In this document: positions 37,964-47,246 of the stretch, one piece after another | Position numbering within the stretch: the stretch's first letter is position 1 | Layout: each line of letters starts with the position of its first letter | DNA from: Pseudoalteromonas xiamenensis | GTDB lineage: Bacteria > Pseudomonadota > Gammaproteobacteria > Enterobacterales > Alteromonadaceae | Assembly: GCF_030994125.1 (NCBI RefSeq) | Contig: NZ_CP099917.1 | Location: 1,736,001-1,800,000, forward strand | Direction: 5' to 3' | Length of the DNA: 64,000 bases | Position numbers and translations under genes: made by a program | Notes under the pieces: model-generated | Told to the model about the DNA's origin: nothing | The model's database searches: none | What the model saw: the letters and a program-made list of their open reading frames with translations, nothing else

Positions 37964-38455
37964 ATGAAAATATTTTTAAGAGTCGCGTTTTTCTTATGTG
38001 CAGGCCTTGTCAGCACTCACCTTTTAGCGAATGAACCCAAAGAAATATTTTGGGAAGACCTTATTCCAAAAGGCCACTTACAGATAAGCAATCAAGACGC
38101 GGCAAGTCACGATGGGAGCGAGCAAAATTGGGTGCAACCAGATCTTAACGCACCAGTCGTCCCTGAGCTCAACAATCAAACCGTCACATTACCTGGCTTT
38201 GTGGTGCCTCTTGAAGGAAACAGTGAGATCATTACCGAATTCTTGCTTGTGCCTTACTTCGGTGCGTGCATTCATGTTCCACCGCCGCCGCCAAATCAAA
38301 TTGTGCACGTAAAGATTAAAGACGGTGTGCCTATAGAAAGTCTGTATGACGCGATTTCAGTTACTGGAGTCATTAAAGTGGAAACTTGGAAAGGGGATAT
38401 GGCCCAAACTGGTTACACCATGCAAGCCGTGGGCGTTGCCCCGTTTGAACTCTAA
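37964..38455 (+). CDS. DUF3299 family exported protein
   Basis: 163 residues, signal peptide ending HLLA. Core motifs of DUF3299: FWEDLIPKG, LPGFVVPLEG and the loop FLLVPYFGACIHVPPPPPNQIV with a conserved Cys and His. Function is unknown; the family is repeatedly found with ABC ATPase/FtsX pairs, as here (11 nt after the permease stop). The Cys-His loop is a possible metal site. Confidence 0.82.
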   Translation: MKIFLRVAFFLCAGLVSTHLLANEPKEIFWEDLIPKGHLQISNQDAASHDGSEQNWVQPDLNAPVVPELNNQTVTLPGFVVPLEGNSEIITEFLLVPYFGACIHVPPPPPNQIVHVKIKDGVPIESLYDAISVTGVIKVETWKGDMAQTGYTMQAVGVAPFEL

Positions 38456-38478
38456 CAAGTATCCTTTTTGAGACTATC

Positions 38479-38511
38479 GAGTTTGTAACCCCCTAGTCGG
38501 TTTGCAAACTC
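38479..38511. repeat. Inverted repeat between DUF3299 gene and entC
   Basis: GAGTTTG-t-AACC pairs with GGTT-tg-CAAACTC around an 8-nt loop: 11 base pairs with one mismatch region. It may terminate the ABC operon (no T-run) or be an operator for entC, whose -35 element starts about 40 nt further on. Confidence 0.45.
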
Positions 38512-38551
38512 AACCCTCTTTTCTCTTTCAACATCAACACCAAACTTTCTC

Positions 38552-38578
38552 TAAATATTCCTCGCCTCACTTCGTCAT
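38552..38578 (+). promoter_or_regulatory. Candidate ECF (iron-starvation) sigma promoter of entC
   Basis: TAAAT at 38552-38556, 16-nt spacer, CGTCAT at 38573-38578, 42 nt before the entC ATG. Same motif and spacing as upstream of the AraC gene and the entE operon. It matches the TAAAT-N16/17-CGT pattern known for PvdS-type sigma factors. Confidence 0.6.
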
Positions 38579-38619
38579 TTGGATAACCAACACTTATGCA
38601 CTGGAAATGAGGAAAATCC

Positions 38620-39840
38620 ATGTTAAGCGAACTCGACGCGCGAACCGACCTTACTGCACCAGAACGCCCGTTTGACCCACAACAACACGCCTTGTTTGTT
38701 TCGGGTCAACGCTGTTATTTAGCACAGCATCCACATCATCGTTTTACGTCCCCCATCGACAATCACGAAACACTGGTTAATACGCTCGAAACAGAGCTGG
38801 CAAAATGCCCAAGTGAGGATGCGGTCGTGTTTGGCATCTTACCTTTTTGCAAATCGGAGCAAGCGCAGTTTTTAGTGTCGGATCACGTTCAGACCCTCGA
38901 TAAATCACATTTTACTGCGTACCTCGCATCCCAAAATAAGCTTGAAGGCACTCGTTTTCCTGAATTAGACGATGTTCATCATCGACAATCACAAGCCCAT
39001 TACGAACAAGCTATTGTGCGCGCTAAAACACTTTTCGAACGTGACGAATTGGAAAAGATTGTGCTCGGAAAACAAGTTGACTTGTACTTTGATGATGCGC
39101 TCCCCAAAGGGCAAGTGCTCACCAATTTATTGCACCAAAGTTCAAGTGGCTTTCCATTTTCGTTTCCCACAGAGTCGGGGACAACTCTTTTGGGAGTCAG
39201 TCCTGAGTTACTGCTCAAAAAAAGCCACCGCGCTATTTTCAGCAATCCATTAGCGGGTTCAGCAAAGCGAACGTCAGATTCCGCAATGGATGTGCAACGT
39301 CAACGAACACTCATGAACTCAAAAAAGGATAGATTCGAGCACGCGGTCGTGTTGGTTGAAATGTCGCAAGTACTCGAACCTTGGTGTCATCAACTACACA
39401 TTCCAAGCGTACCGTCTCTCTTAAGTACAGCGACAATGTGGCATTTATCAACCGAAGTGGAAGGCCAACTTCACACTCCCGCAACCCATGTTTTAGCGTT
39501 AGCCAATCGCCTTCATCCCACACCCGCATTGTGTGGTAAACCCACTCAACACGCCTACCCATGGATTAAAGTGCTCGAAGGTGAATCCCGTCACTTTTTC
39601 TCAGGCATTGTCGGATGGTGTGATAAACACGGTAATGGGGAATGGGTTGTGGTGATCCGAAGTGGCGAAATAAACGGTCGCCATGCCCGTCTTTTTGCAG
39701 GTGCAGGCATTGTTCACGCGTCAAATCCAACCGCCGAATGGTTAGAAACAGAAGCAAAACTATCTACCATGTTGAACGCCTTACATGCTACCACGGCCTA
39801 CCGACAATTCACTCAAGAATCGCTATTAGAAACAGCCTAA
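38620..39840 (+). CDS. entC: Isochorismate synthase
   Basis: 406 residues, chorismate-utilising enzyme fold: ELEKIVLGKQVDL, TTLLGVSPELLLKK, NPLAGSAKRTSD, LMNSKKDRFEHAVVLVEM, MWHLSTEVEGQL, HPTPALCGKPT and RHFFSGIVGWCDKHGNGEWVVVIRS. These are the standard EntC/DhbC/MxcD motifs including the GxPxxxA-type and Mg-binding Glu regions. It makes isochorismate from chorismate, the first step to 2,3-dihydroxybenzoate. It lies apart from the main operon, on the opposite strand, but has the same promoter motif. Confidence 0.92.
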   Translation: MLSELDARTDLTAPERPFDPQQHALFVSGQRCYLAQHPHHRFTSPIDNHETLVNTLETELAKCPSEDAVVFGILPFCKSEQAQFLVSDHVQTLDKSHFTAYLASQNKLEGTRFPELDDVHHRQSQAHYEQAIVRAKTLFERDELEKIVLGKQVDLYFDDALPKGQVLTNLLHQSSSGFPFSFPTESGTTLLGVSPELLLKKSHRAIFSNPLAGSAKRTSDSAMDVQRQRTLMNSKKDRFEHAVVLVEMSQVLEPWCHQLHIPSVPSLLSTATMWHLSTEVEGQLHTPATHVLALANRLHPTPALCGKPTQHAYPWIKVLEGESRHFFSGIVGWCDKHGNGEWVVVIRSGEINGRHARLFAGAGIVHASNPTAEWLETEAKLSTMLNALHATTAYRQFTQESLLETA

Positions 39841-39866
39841 TCGCCTAGCTACCTTATCGATAGCGC

Positions 39867-39899
39867 GGTCACGTTTAATGCCAAACGTGACCTTTTTTT
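39867..39899 (+). terminator. Terminator after entC
   Basis: GGTCACGTTT / AAACGTGACC perfect 10-bp stem, 6-nt loop, then TTTTTTT. Textbook intrinsic terminator. Confidence 0.92.
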
Positions 39900-39978
39900 G
39901 CCTATTTTTACACTCAGTCACGCATGGCGTTTGTTAAAAAGAATCTCCATCTAAACGCCCAAAAATGAAGACTGGAAA

Positions 39979-40007
39979 CAAAAAAGCCCAGCATATTGCT
40001 GGGCTTT
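39979..40007 (-). terminator. Terminator after the TonB-dependent receptor gene
   Basis: AAAGCCCAGCA / TGCTGGGCTTT perfect 11-bp stem with a 3-nt loop; on the minus strand it is followed by further T. Located 22 nt after the receptor stop codon. Confidence 0.9.
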
Positions 40008-40028
40008 GTTCTGGGTCAGGGTACCAGT

Positions 40029-42164
40029 TTAGAACTGGTATGAAATACTGGCTTTAATGTTACGACCTGGTTCGTAATCCATTAAGAATAACTTTCCAAA
40101 TACAGGGTGGAATGACACGCCATTTTTAGAAGATTGAGACGCATAGAATTCGTCAAACACGTTATCCACACCGACTCTAACATGCAGATTTGCTATTGCT
40201 TCTGGCTGCCAATGTGCACTGATGTTGTGCACGCTAAAGCCATCCTTGCTGTTGTCCAAATCAGCACCGTACAAATCCGTGCCGGCTGCAACGTCGTCCA
40301 CCACCATGAAATCCCAATTTAAGGTTACGTTGTACTGGCTAAGTTGATAGGTAAAATCAGCCGAAATCGTGTCTCCCTGTTCACGCTCCAACCGCGCTCC
40401 ATCGAGAGAAGCGTATTGAGAATAGGCGTCCAGATCACTTTCCGAATTTGAATACGTTAGCTGCATTGAAAACGCATCAAATGCAAAACCCGCATACACT
40501 TCAAATCCCTTCACGGTCATATCACCGACGTTGTCTTTCCATGTTTCACGCGGTTGGCCGCCAGGTACTGCCGCATTGTCAAAGATATAATCATCAATTT
40601 TCGTATTGAATGCTGTTGCACCTAAACGCAGTGTTTTGTCCGCCGCCACTTTTCCTTCATAGGCAATTGACAATTCACTGTTTAAACCTGTTTCCGCTTC
40701 CATGTCTTGATTTGGTTTGTCATCCAGACCTGCGCCCACAAATACTTCGCTAATTTCAGGTCCTTTGAATAGCTCCGTTGAGCTCAGCTTAACCATCAAG
40801 TTTTTGGTGATTTGATACTCTGCGGCTAACGAGAATGAAAACTCAGTAAAGTCGTTATCAACAGTGCCTGAATCGATATCATAGCGGTCATAACGTACAC
40901 CCGGGACCACGGCAAAGCCGTTACCAAACTCCACACGGTCTTGTACAAACAATGCCAAGTTTTTCGCAGACTCTTCCGAATGCTTATTTCCGCCTGTGCT
41001 GATAACCAAATCATATTCCGTGTCGTGTTTGACGTAATCGGTACCATACGTGAACGTGTGCTCTTCTGAGCCAAATAGACCGTTTGTAAAGGTTTCAGCC
41101 AATACGTTAAAGCCTGAGTTTTTCGCCTCACCGGTTACTTTGCCTGCGTATGCTTGGAATCGAGGGCTTGGTGATTGTGACCACCCGGATTCATCACGGT
41201 ACAGCTCACTGGTGTTTGAATAAAGACTTGCTTTAAGCGTTGAATGACCACCCCAATTTAAATCGTAACTGAGCGTCACGGTGTCACGCGTAAACTCTGT
41301 TGGCCACAATAATGGGATTTGCAAACTATTGGTAATCGCCGTATCCGTAGCAAGTCCCATGTCAGGTCGGTAGCTGTAATCACCTTCATCCTTGTAGGTT
41401 TCATAACTCACCGCAATTCGCTGGTTGTTGTCGATGTTCCAACCAAGCTTCACCAACGCGTCGCTCACATCGCCTTCTAATCCGCGTACCTTACCATCTG
41501 TCCCAGCAACGACCTTGTCGTCTTGGTCCAAAATTTTGCTGCCGCCGACTTCGTAATTATCACGTTGTACCGAGTTATAGTAGGCAAGGAAATCCACGTC
41601 ATCGCTCAACAAACCAAAACTGGTAACGGAGTAGTTGCGACCGGCATTGTCTGCGGCACCAGCGGAAACACGCACAGCAAAACGTGCGTCATCCGTGAGT
41701 AGTTCACGTGCTTCTTTTGTTTCGAAGCGGACAGAGCCACCTAGGCCACCATTAATTACAGAGTTAGTGCCAGTTTCAATTTCAACTGACTTCAGAATAT
41801 CCGCATGGATCTGTAAATTACCCATGTGGTGGTACATATACGTATTCTGCGCTGCGCCATCTATCGAAATACGTAAATCTTTATCGTCCATACTACGGAT
41901 GGTAATGCGTTGATTAAGTGAGTGCGCACCACCCACATCCACACCCGGGATAGAACGCAGCAAATCAGAGATGTGATCCGCTTGTTTATCCGCAATGTCC
42001 TGTTCTTTCAAATACAATGCGGATGTTTTGACTTCCGTTGACCAAACCTCAATTTTTTCAATTTTGTCGTCATCCGCGAAAACCGGTGCAGATAACACCC
42101 CAGCTAATGTTAATGCGATAGTTGAATAGCGAAAGCCTAATTGCTTAGTGCGAGAAACTAACAT
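40029..42164 (-). CDS. TonB-dependent siderophore receptor
   Basis: 711 residues. Signal peptide ending PVFA, then a TonB-box-like EKIEVWSTEV almost immediately, so there is no N-terminal signalling (STN) domain. Plug domain with ADHISDLLRSIPGVDV, RITIRSMDDKDLRISIDGA and NGGLGGSVRFETKEA; C-terminal 22-strand-type barrel ending in F (KASISYQF). Parts of the plug resemble the heme/hemoglobin receptor subfamily, but its place between entC and the siderophore operon, divergent from an AraC regulator, points to ferric-siderophore uptake. Own promoter has a good -10 and a poor -35. Confidence 0.85.
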   Translation of the reverse strand: MLVSRTKQLGFRYSTIALTLAGVLSAPVFADDDKIEKIEVWSTEVKTSALYLKEQDIADKQADHISDLLRSIPGVDVGGAHSLNQRITIRSMDDKDLRISIDGAAQNTYMYHHMGNLQIHADILKSVEIETGTNSVINGGLGGSVRFETKEARELLTDDARFAVRVSAGAADNAGRNYSVTSFGLLSDDVDFLAYYNSVQRDNYEVGGSKILDQDDKVVAGTDGKVRGLEGDVSDALVKLGWNIDNNQRIAVSYETYKDEGDYSYRPDMGLATDTAITNSLQIPLLWPTEFTRDTVTLSYDLNWGGHSTLKASLYSNTSELYRDESGWSQSPSPRFQAYAGKVTGEAKNSGFNVLAETFTNGLFGSEEHTFTYGTDYVKHDTEYDLVISTGGNKHSEESAKNLALFVQDRVEFGNGFAVVPGVRYDRYDIDSGTVDNDFTEFSFSLAAEYQITKNLMVKLSSTELFKGPEISEVFVGAGLDDKPNQDMEAETGLNSELSIAYEGKVAADKTLRLGATAFNTKIDDYIFDNAAVPGGQPRETWKDNVGDMTVKGFEVYAGFAFDAFSMQLTYSNSESDLDAYSQYASLDGARLEREQGDTISADFTYQLSQYNVTLNWDFMVVDDVAAGTDLYGADLDNSKDGFSVHNISAHWQPEAIANLHVRVGVDNVFDEFYASQSSKNGVSFHPVFGKLFLMDYEPGRNIKASISYQF

Positions 42165-42207
42165 ATATGTCCCTTAAAATTAGATGCTAATACGAATCAC
42201 TCGCAAT

Positions 42208-42236
42208 ATTATATCTCTTTCCTTTTGTTGCTTTCT
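42208..42236 (-). promoter_or_regulatory. Activator-dependent promoter of the TonB receptor
   Basis: Minus strand: perfect -10 TATAAT (42213-42208) but a poor -35 (AGAAAG, 42236-42231), the pattern expected for an activator such as the divergent AraC-family protein. An imperfect inverted repeat (AATACGAAT ... CGCAATATT, 42190-42210) overlaps it and may be an operator. Confidence 0.4.
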
Positions 42237-42262
42237 AAATATTAGTTATGCAAAATCGTCAT
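42236..42262 (+). promoter_or_regulatory. Candidate ECF sigma promoter of the AraC regulator
   Basis: TAAAT at 42236-42240, 16-nt spacer, CGTCAT at 42257-42262, 24 nt before the ATG. Same layout as the entC and entE-operon promoters. Confidence 0.6.
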
Positions 42263-42285
42263 TCCATTATGCGTTTTAAAAATAA

Positions 42286-43248
42286 ATGGCAGGGTTCATG
42301 GAAGGGATAATTTCAGCAGAGCAACTGAGCGACCGACTTTTAGTCTCAAACGGTATAGATAGCCGAATGGCACTACAGCACGATACCCCAATTGCCGTTG
42401 GGCGTCTTTCTTTCATCTCGTTAAGTGAGGCGGTGCAATTACACCTCTGTCGCTATGTCGAACAACAAAAAGCAAGTAACGCGGCACTTCTTTCACCAAG
42501 CCTCAATATCACGGTATTACTCAAAGGGTGTGTCGAATTTCGCGTGGGGAATAAGTTCTACCATTTTGATGCTTCCCAATGCCCCATTGCCTTTGCCAAT
42601 ATCATCGCAGTAGCCGAGCCTTTCACCCGCTATTTGCGAAACCAACAAGAAATAGAAAAAGTCACCGTCAGCGTGTCTCTCCCTTGGTTTATTGACCGTT
42701 TTGGAAACGACGGTGAGCCATTACTGACCACCAGCAAAGTGATTGAATTGCCTGTCACTAACAAGGCTCTGGAACAAACACTGCAACTCTTAAAGACGTC
42801 AAACACGCTTTCTAAAATTCAAAAGTTGCACTGTGAAGGGTTAGTAATGCAATGGTTAAGTGCGCTTATCCAGCCAATGCTGAGCGACAATACTTCTTCG
42901 CAAGCAAGCTATCGCTTGCCTCCGCAAGAGGATGTCGAAGTGAAAAAACTCAAAGTCGTTGCCTTGCTCGAAGCGGGTCACTCTGTGGAAAACGTCGCAC
43001 AGCAATTAGCCATGAGTTTGAGTAGTTTGCTGCGTTTTTTTAAAACTCACTTTAACGCAACACCAAAACAATACATTAAGCAACACACCCTATTCAAAGC
43101 CCGTCATGCTTTGCTGGTCGATGGGCTTTCAATTGGTGAAGCAGCTTATTTAGCGCGTTACGATCATGTTGGGAATTTTATCGCCGCATTTAAAAAGCAA
43201 TTTGGTGTAACGCCGATGCAGTTTATTAAACAACATCGGCCGTTTTAA
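42286..43248 (+). CDS. AraC family transcriptional regulator (PchR-like)
   Basis: 320 residues. An N-terminal ligand-binding half (about 1-210) with ITVLLKGCVEFRVGNKFYHF, similar in style to siderophore-sensing PchR/YbtA-type regulators, and a C-terminal pair of helix-turn-helix motifs (VENVAQQLAMSLSSLLRFFK and LSIGEAAYLARYDHVGNF, then FKKQFGVTPMQF). It likely senses the ferric siderophore and activates the divergent receptor gene. ATG 42298, with AGGG 4 nt upstream, is an alternative start. Confidence 0.82.
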   Translation: MAGFMEGIISAEQLSDRLLVSNGIDSRMALQHDTPIAVGRLSFISLSEAVQLHLCRYVEQQKASNAALLSPSLNITVLLKGCVEFRVGNKFYHFDASQCPIAFANIIAVAEPFTRYLRNQQEIEKVTVSVSLPWFIDRFGNDGEPLLTTSKVIELPVTNKALEQTLQLLKTSNTLSKIQKLHCEGLVMQWLSALIQPMLSDNTSSQASYRLPPQEDVEVKKLKVVALLEAGHSVENVAQQLAMSLSSLLRFFKTHFNATPKQYIKQHTLFKARHALLVDGLSIGEAAYLARYDHVGNFIAAFKKQFGVTPMQFIKQHRPF

Positions 43249-43264
43249 GGCATTCGGCAGGATA

Positions 43265-44443
43265 CTACGTCACATCTGCTTGGCGTTTACCGAACCACAT
43301 AAAGTAGACAAGGCAAACAACCACGACCACCATTAAAATAATGACGGCCAACGAGCGGAAAAATAACGTATACCCCAACGAGGACGTCAGTGGTTCAAGC
43401 AATACCGGACTCATAAACTGGCCTGTAAAATAACAGGTCATCATGATCCCCATCGCTTTACCACGCATCATCGGCGGAACAAACTCAAACAACCAAACGA
43501 CCAAATTTGGGCGGATCAAACCCAGTCCAGCCCCGATAATTAAGCTTGAACAGACAATGCGAGGAATAGTTTCCACCACACTCAAAAAAGCAAAACCCAG
43601 AGCAATGACTATCCAGCCAATCATATGCAGTTGCTTAATTCCGAAGTAACGTCTGAAATACCCATAGCTCATTGATAAACAAGACATGGCAAGTAAGAAA
43701 GCCGCGATCACAAATCCAATTTCGGCTGCGGAGGCATGGTGATGACTCAGATAAAACGGTAAATGAATGGTTAAGCCATACAGCACAACAATTTCCACAA
43801 AAGCAAGCACACAGCATCCAGCCAATGCTTGACTCATCCACGTCATTGCCGGTGTCGTTTTTGACAAAGCGTGGTCTTGCTGTGATGGGGCTTTGACAAA
43901 TCGCCAAACACCAGGCAACACCAAAAGCGACAGTCCGTAGATTGCAAAGACCCACGTCCAATGTTGCTCGGCAAGAACGCCTGCTATCGATAAAAATAGC
44001 ACCCCGCCGAATCCACCAAACGCCGCTTGCCAGCCCATGTAGCGGGAAAAATTTGGGCCTTCAAAATACCGACTCGCAATCGTTGTGCAACTCACCATAA
44101 TGAACGCCACCGCAATCCCCATTAACGCTCGACTAAAGAGAATAAGCCACAGTGACGTCTGCCAGTAAAATCCTAAATAACCGCTGACTGCAAACGCCAC
44201 CAAGGCGTACATAAGCAACTTTTGACTGTCCCATCTATCGACAAGACTTCCAGCCAATGGCGCGCACAACGCAATCACTAAACCGGGCAACGTCAGGGTC
44301 ATTCTGACCCAAAACTCCGCGTTCGGCAGCGCACTAAAGGCATGAGTCATTGCGGGCATAGCAGGCGCTAAAGTTGCACTCGCAAGAATGGTCATTGTAC
44401 TGGCGAGCAGTAGAAACCACGTTGCCCATCGCGTGTGTTTCAT
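43265..44443 (-). CDS. MFS transporter, probable siderophore exporter
   Basis: 392 residues, 12 hydrophobic segments. MFS signatures: GSLVDRWDSQKLLM after TM2 and GYFRRYFGIKQL in the middle loop, drug:H+ antiporter style. Start overlaps the amidohydrolase stop by ATGA, so it is the last gene of the siderophore operon. By position it is the best candidate for inner-membrane siderophore export, like EntS. Its 3' end is 16 nt from the convergent AraC gene. Confidence 0.8.
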   Translation of the reverse strand: MKHTRWATWFLLLASTMTILASATLAPAMPAMTHAFSALPNAEFWVRMTLTLPGLVIALCAPLAGSLVDRWDSQKLLMYALVAFAVSGYLGFYWQTSLWLILFSRALMGIAVAFIMVSCTTIASRYFEGPNFSRYMGWQAAFGGFGGVLFLSIAGVLAEQHWTWVFAIYGLSLLVLPGVWRFVKAPSQQDHALSKTTPAMTWMSQALAGCCVLAFVEIVVLYGLTIHLPFYLSHHHASAAEIGFVIAAFLLAMSCLSMSYGYFRRYFGIKQLHMIGWIVIALGFAFLSVVETIPRIVCSSLIIGAGLGLIRPNLVVWLFEFVPPMMRGKAMGIMMTCYFTGQFMSPVLLEPLTSSLGYTLFFRSLAVIILMVVVVVCLVYFMWFGKRQADVT

Positions 44444-45978
44444 GATGGGCCTCCGATACGCGTTCTTGCTGCGGCCACGGCTTTGAGGTAGTCCTGATAC
44501 AATTCATCCTCATCAAAACGCGTGCTGCGCCCCTCTTTCACCACAAAATCCCCAGCAACCATTACCGAATCAACGTCATGACTACTGCCCGTAACAATGA
44601 AGGTTCGCAACGGATGAGCTGAGAGTTTGTAGCGATAATCATTGTTATTAACCAATATGAAATCCGCTTGCTTACCCACTTCTAACGAACCAATTTCTGA
44701 TAACCAGTCCAATGCCTTGGCACCAAACAAGGTTGCGGTTTTTAATGCCAAGGTTGGAGGGCAGGCTGTATTGCAGTTTTGCGCCTCGTTGTGACCGAGG
44801 TGTGCGCCACGCATCGCTTCGCACATGCCGCCAATAAACGAAATATCGCCATCGGTGCTGCTGGATACCCACACTCCGTCTCGTAAGAATCGCCCTAATT
44901 GCCCAGTTTCACTTATCGTGGCCTCCCCTAACATGCCGTAATGGGCTGGCGAATGGCACAAGTTTACGCCTGTCGTGATAAGGCGTTGATATTCCTCGTC
45001 ACTTGCATATGCGGTATGCACCGCCAAGAGTTTATTCGTGAGCAAGCCCATTTCATCAAATCGAGCGATAGGTGAGCGCCCGAATACCCGCTCGACTGCT
45101 AATCGTTCATGTTTCAGTGGTGCAAGGTGAGTGGCGTATGGCACATCATATTGCTGCGTGATACTCGCCAATGCCTCAAGTTGCTTATCTGAACTACCAA
45201 AGGCGCCCATAACCGAGGGCATAGCCCCAACTAATCCCGAACTATGGTTGTTCCAAGTCTCGATGAGCGCAAGCCAATCCGCCGTTTGTGCTGCGGTGTC
45301 CGCAATATAGGTTGGCGTCGATTTGTTTGCTTCCAACATAATGTCAGAACCCCATCGACTTACGCGTAGCCGCATGCCTAAATCAATCGCAGCAAGAGCC
45401 ATCGAGTCAGCTTTATTTGCTGAACCAACGTCGCCAAGCGCGGTTGTTCCCGAACGCAGTTGCGTCCACATGCTCCATCTGGCAATAGCAAGGCCTTCTT
45501 CTAACGTGAGTTTATCGCCCACCGTTGAGATAAATCCAAACATCGAGCCTAATGCTTGAATATCACCGCCATTTGAATACGGCGTAGGCTCGAGGTGCGA
45601 ATCATCTGGAGACTCAAAATTTGGGGCGACAAAACTTTCATGCCAATGCGGATTAATCATCCCTGGCAACATCAATTTGCCCTGCCCGTCTATACTGACC
45701 TCATAATCCAGAGGTAACTGACTTGCGTCGCCAAGCGCAACGATCCGCTTGCCTTGCACCAGCAACCAACCATTCGCGATAGTGGTATTCGCTTCGTCTG
45801 CGGTGTAAATAAACACATTGTGAATGAGTGTGCGTTTTCCTTGGGGCTGAGGTTTTTTACGTACTGCATGTAAATTCAGAGGCTCGCTCAATTGTGCACT
45901 GCCAAATGGTTCCAAACCCGCGCTATGCGCACGGGTTAAGGCTGAAAATCGCGAAGAAGTTAAGCATGAACAGCTCAT
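44440..45978 (-). CDS. Amidohydrolase/deaminase family protein in the siderophore operon
   Basis: 512 residues. Metal-dependent hydrolase fold of the chlorohydrolase/cytosine deaminase branch: MINPHWHESF (HxH), ATHLAPLKHE (third His), AVHTAYAS (fourth His) and SSSTDGDIS (Asp). The metal site therefore looks complete. N-terminal 50 residues are unusual and Cys-rich at the tip (MSCSCLTSS). ATGA overlaps join it to the aminotransferase before and MFS gene after it, so it belongs to the operon. I do not know a role for such an enzyme in catecholate siderophore synthesis; amide cleavage of the siderophore or removal of a side product are possibilities. Confidence 0.8.
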   Translation of the reverse strand: MSCSCLTSSRFSALTRAHSAGLEPFGSAQLSEPLNLHAVRKKPQPQGKRTLIHNVFIYTADEANTTIANGWLLVQGKRIVALGDASQLPLDYEVSIDGQGKLMLPGMINPHWHESFVAPNFESPDDSHLEPTPYSNGGDIQALGSMFGFISTVGDKLTLEEGLAIARWSMWTQLRSGTTALGDVGSANKADSMALAAIDLGMRLRVSRWGSDIMLEANKSTPTYIADTAAQTADWLALIETWNNHSSGLVGAMPSVMGAFGSSDKQLEALASITQQYDVPYATHLAPLKHERLAVERVFGRSPIARFDEMGLLTNKLLAVHTAYASDEEYQRLITTGVNLCHSPAHYGMLGEATISETGQLGRFLRDGVWVSSSTDGDISFIGGMCEAMRGAHLGHNEAQNCNTACPPTLALKTATLFGAKALDWLSEIGSLEVGKQADFILVNNNDYRYKLSAHPLRTFIVTGSSHDVDSVMVAGDFVVKEGRSTRFDEDELYQDYLKAVAAARTRIGGPS

Positions 45979-47231
45979 GAAGTGACATCCGAAGACTTGA
46001 ATAGACCAGCTTCTTTCATCGCCATTAACGATTCTTTGACTGCGGTAATCGTTTGATTGATGTGAGCCTCAGTATGAGCGGCACAAATGAAATTCACTTC
46101 ACGGCGTAGCAAAATACCGCGCTTCGCCATTTCAGCCAAAAATGGGATTGCAAACTTCACATGGGTTTGGGGGTCTTTGGCAAATAAAAACATTGGAATC
46201 GCGTCATAACCAACAATCCGCAGAGGCGCATCAAGTTGCTCTGCAATCTGGTTCACTTCGGTTTTGAGTAACGCCCCTAATTTGGCAATATGCTTGGTAA
46301 ACTCAATGCGCTGATATTCTTTAAGCACTGCGTCACACACTGCCAGTGATAACATCTCGCCACCAAAGGTTGTGGACACTTGTAACTCATTTAGCTTAGA
46401 CATTAGCACCTTTTTCCCTGTCACAGCCGACAGAGGCATACCCGCCGCAATACCTTTTGACAACGTAACGAGATCCGCTTGCACACCGAAATAGGCTTGT
46501 GCACCACCCGGGGCGAGACGAAAACCAGTCACGACTTCGTCGAAGACCAGTACTACACCGGTACGAGTACACGCCTCTCGTAATTGCTGCAAGAATGCTT
46601 TATCCAACTCTCGATTGTATGGAACTGACAGTAACACCGCCGCCAGTTTATCGCCTCGCGCTTCAATTTTTTCCAAAATGAGCGGCTCGTCAGTAGATGC
46701 AAACAATGGCATTCGATGAGTAAGTGAAGCAATAACAGCGGGGACGCCAGGTGTATCAAACATGTATTGATCATGCCAACCGTTGTAACCCACGGTCATG
46801 ATTTCATCGCGACCCGTTGCGTAACGAGCTAAACGTACCGCGGCAGAATTAGCATCTGCACCTGTTTTAAAAAAGCGAACCATCTCGGCGCCGGGGATCA
46901 CCTCTAGCAATGTCGTTGCAGTAGTCACTTCAATCGGTGTCGGCAAAGAATGAATTAGCCCTTTACTCAAATTGTCAGTAATGGCATTCACCACTACCGG
47001 GTGGTTATGCCCAAGTGTATTAGCAGCCAAACCACAAATAAAATCAATGTACTGATTACCATCAACATCCGTAACCAAAGCCCCTTCACCTTTTTCGATA
47101 TACACCGGAAATGCGCCCGGTGAAAATTGCTCTGGTTTTTTCATCATTGATTGCGTGAACCCCGCAATCCGTTGTTCGCCTTGCGCTTGCAATTGCTCTG
47201 AACGCGTAAAAGACAGTGGCTGATTATTCAT
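45975..47231 (-). CDS. mxcL: Class III aminotransferase, glutamate-1-semialdehyde aminomutase-like (MxcL type)
   Basis: 418 residues. PLP fold type I with GAEMVRFFKTGADANSAAVRLAR, VGYNGWHDQY, VLVFDEVVTGFRLAPGG and the PLP lysine in LVTLSKGIAAGMPLSA. Closest in style to glutamate-1-semialdehyde 2,1-aminomutase. In myxochelin loci the MxcL aminotransferase of this type converts the aldehyde released by the NRPS reductase into an amine (myxochelin B). The same role is inferred here from the adjacent reductase-ending NRPS. It is not the heme-pathway hemL by context. Confidence 0.82.
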   Translation of the reverse strand: MNNQPLSFTRSEQLQAQGEQRIAGFTQSMMKKPEQFSPGAFPVYIEKGEGALVTDVDGNQYIDFICGLAANTLGHNHPVVVNAITDNLSKGLIHSLPTPIEVTTATTLLEVIPGAEMVRFFKTGADANSAAVRLARYATGRDEIMTVGYNGWHDQYMFDTPGVPAVIASLTHRMPLFASTDEPLILEKIEARGDKLAAVLLSVPYNRELDKAFLQQLREACTRTGVVLVFDEVVTGFRLAPGGAQAYFGVQADLVTLSKGIAAGMPLSAVTGKKVLMSKLNELQVSTTFGGEMLSLAVCDAVLKEYQRIEFTKHIAKLGALLKTEVNQIAEQLDAPLRIVGYDAIPMFLFAKDPQTHVKFAIPFLAEMAKRGILLRREVNFICAAHTEAHINQTITAVKESLMAMKEAGLFKSSDVTS

Positions 47232-47246
47232 AACATCCTCGGAAAA

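Noticed and set aside
40029..42164. Heme/hemoglobin receptor
   Set aside because: Some plug motifs resemble heme receptors, but no heme utilisation genes are near and it lies within the siderophore locus; left as a siderophore receptor with this doubt noted.
45975..47231. hemL (glutamate-1-semialdehyde aminomutase of heme synthesis)
   Set aside because: Sequence style is similar, but it is embedded in the siderophore operon after a reductase-ending NRPS, where an MxcL role is expected.
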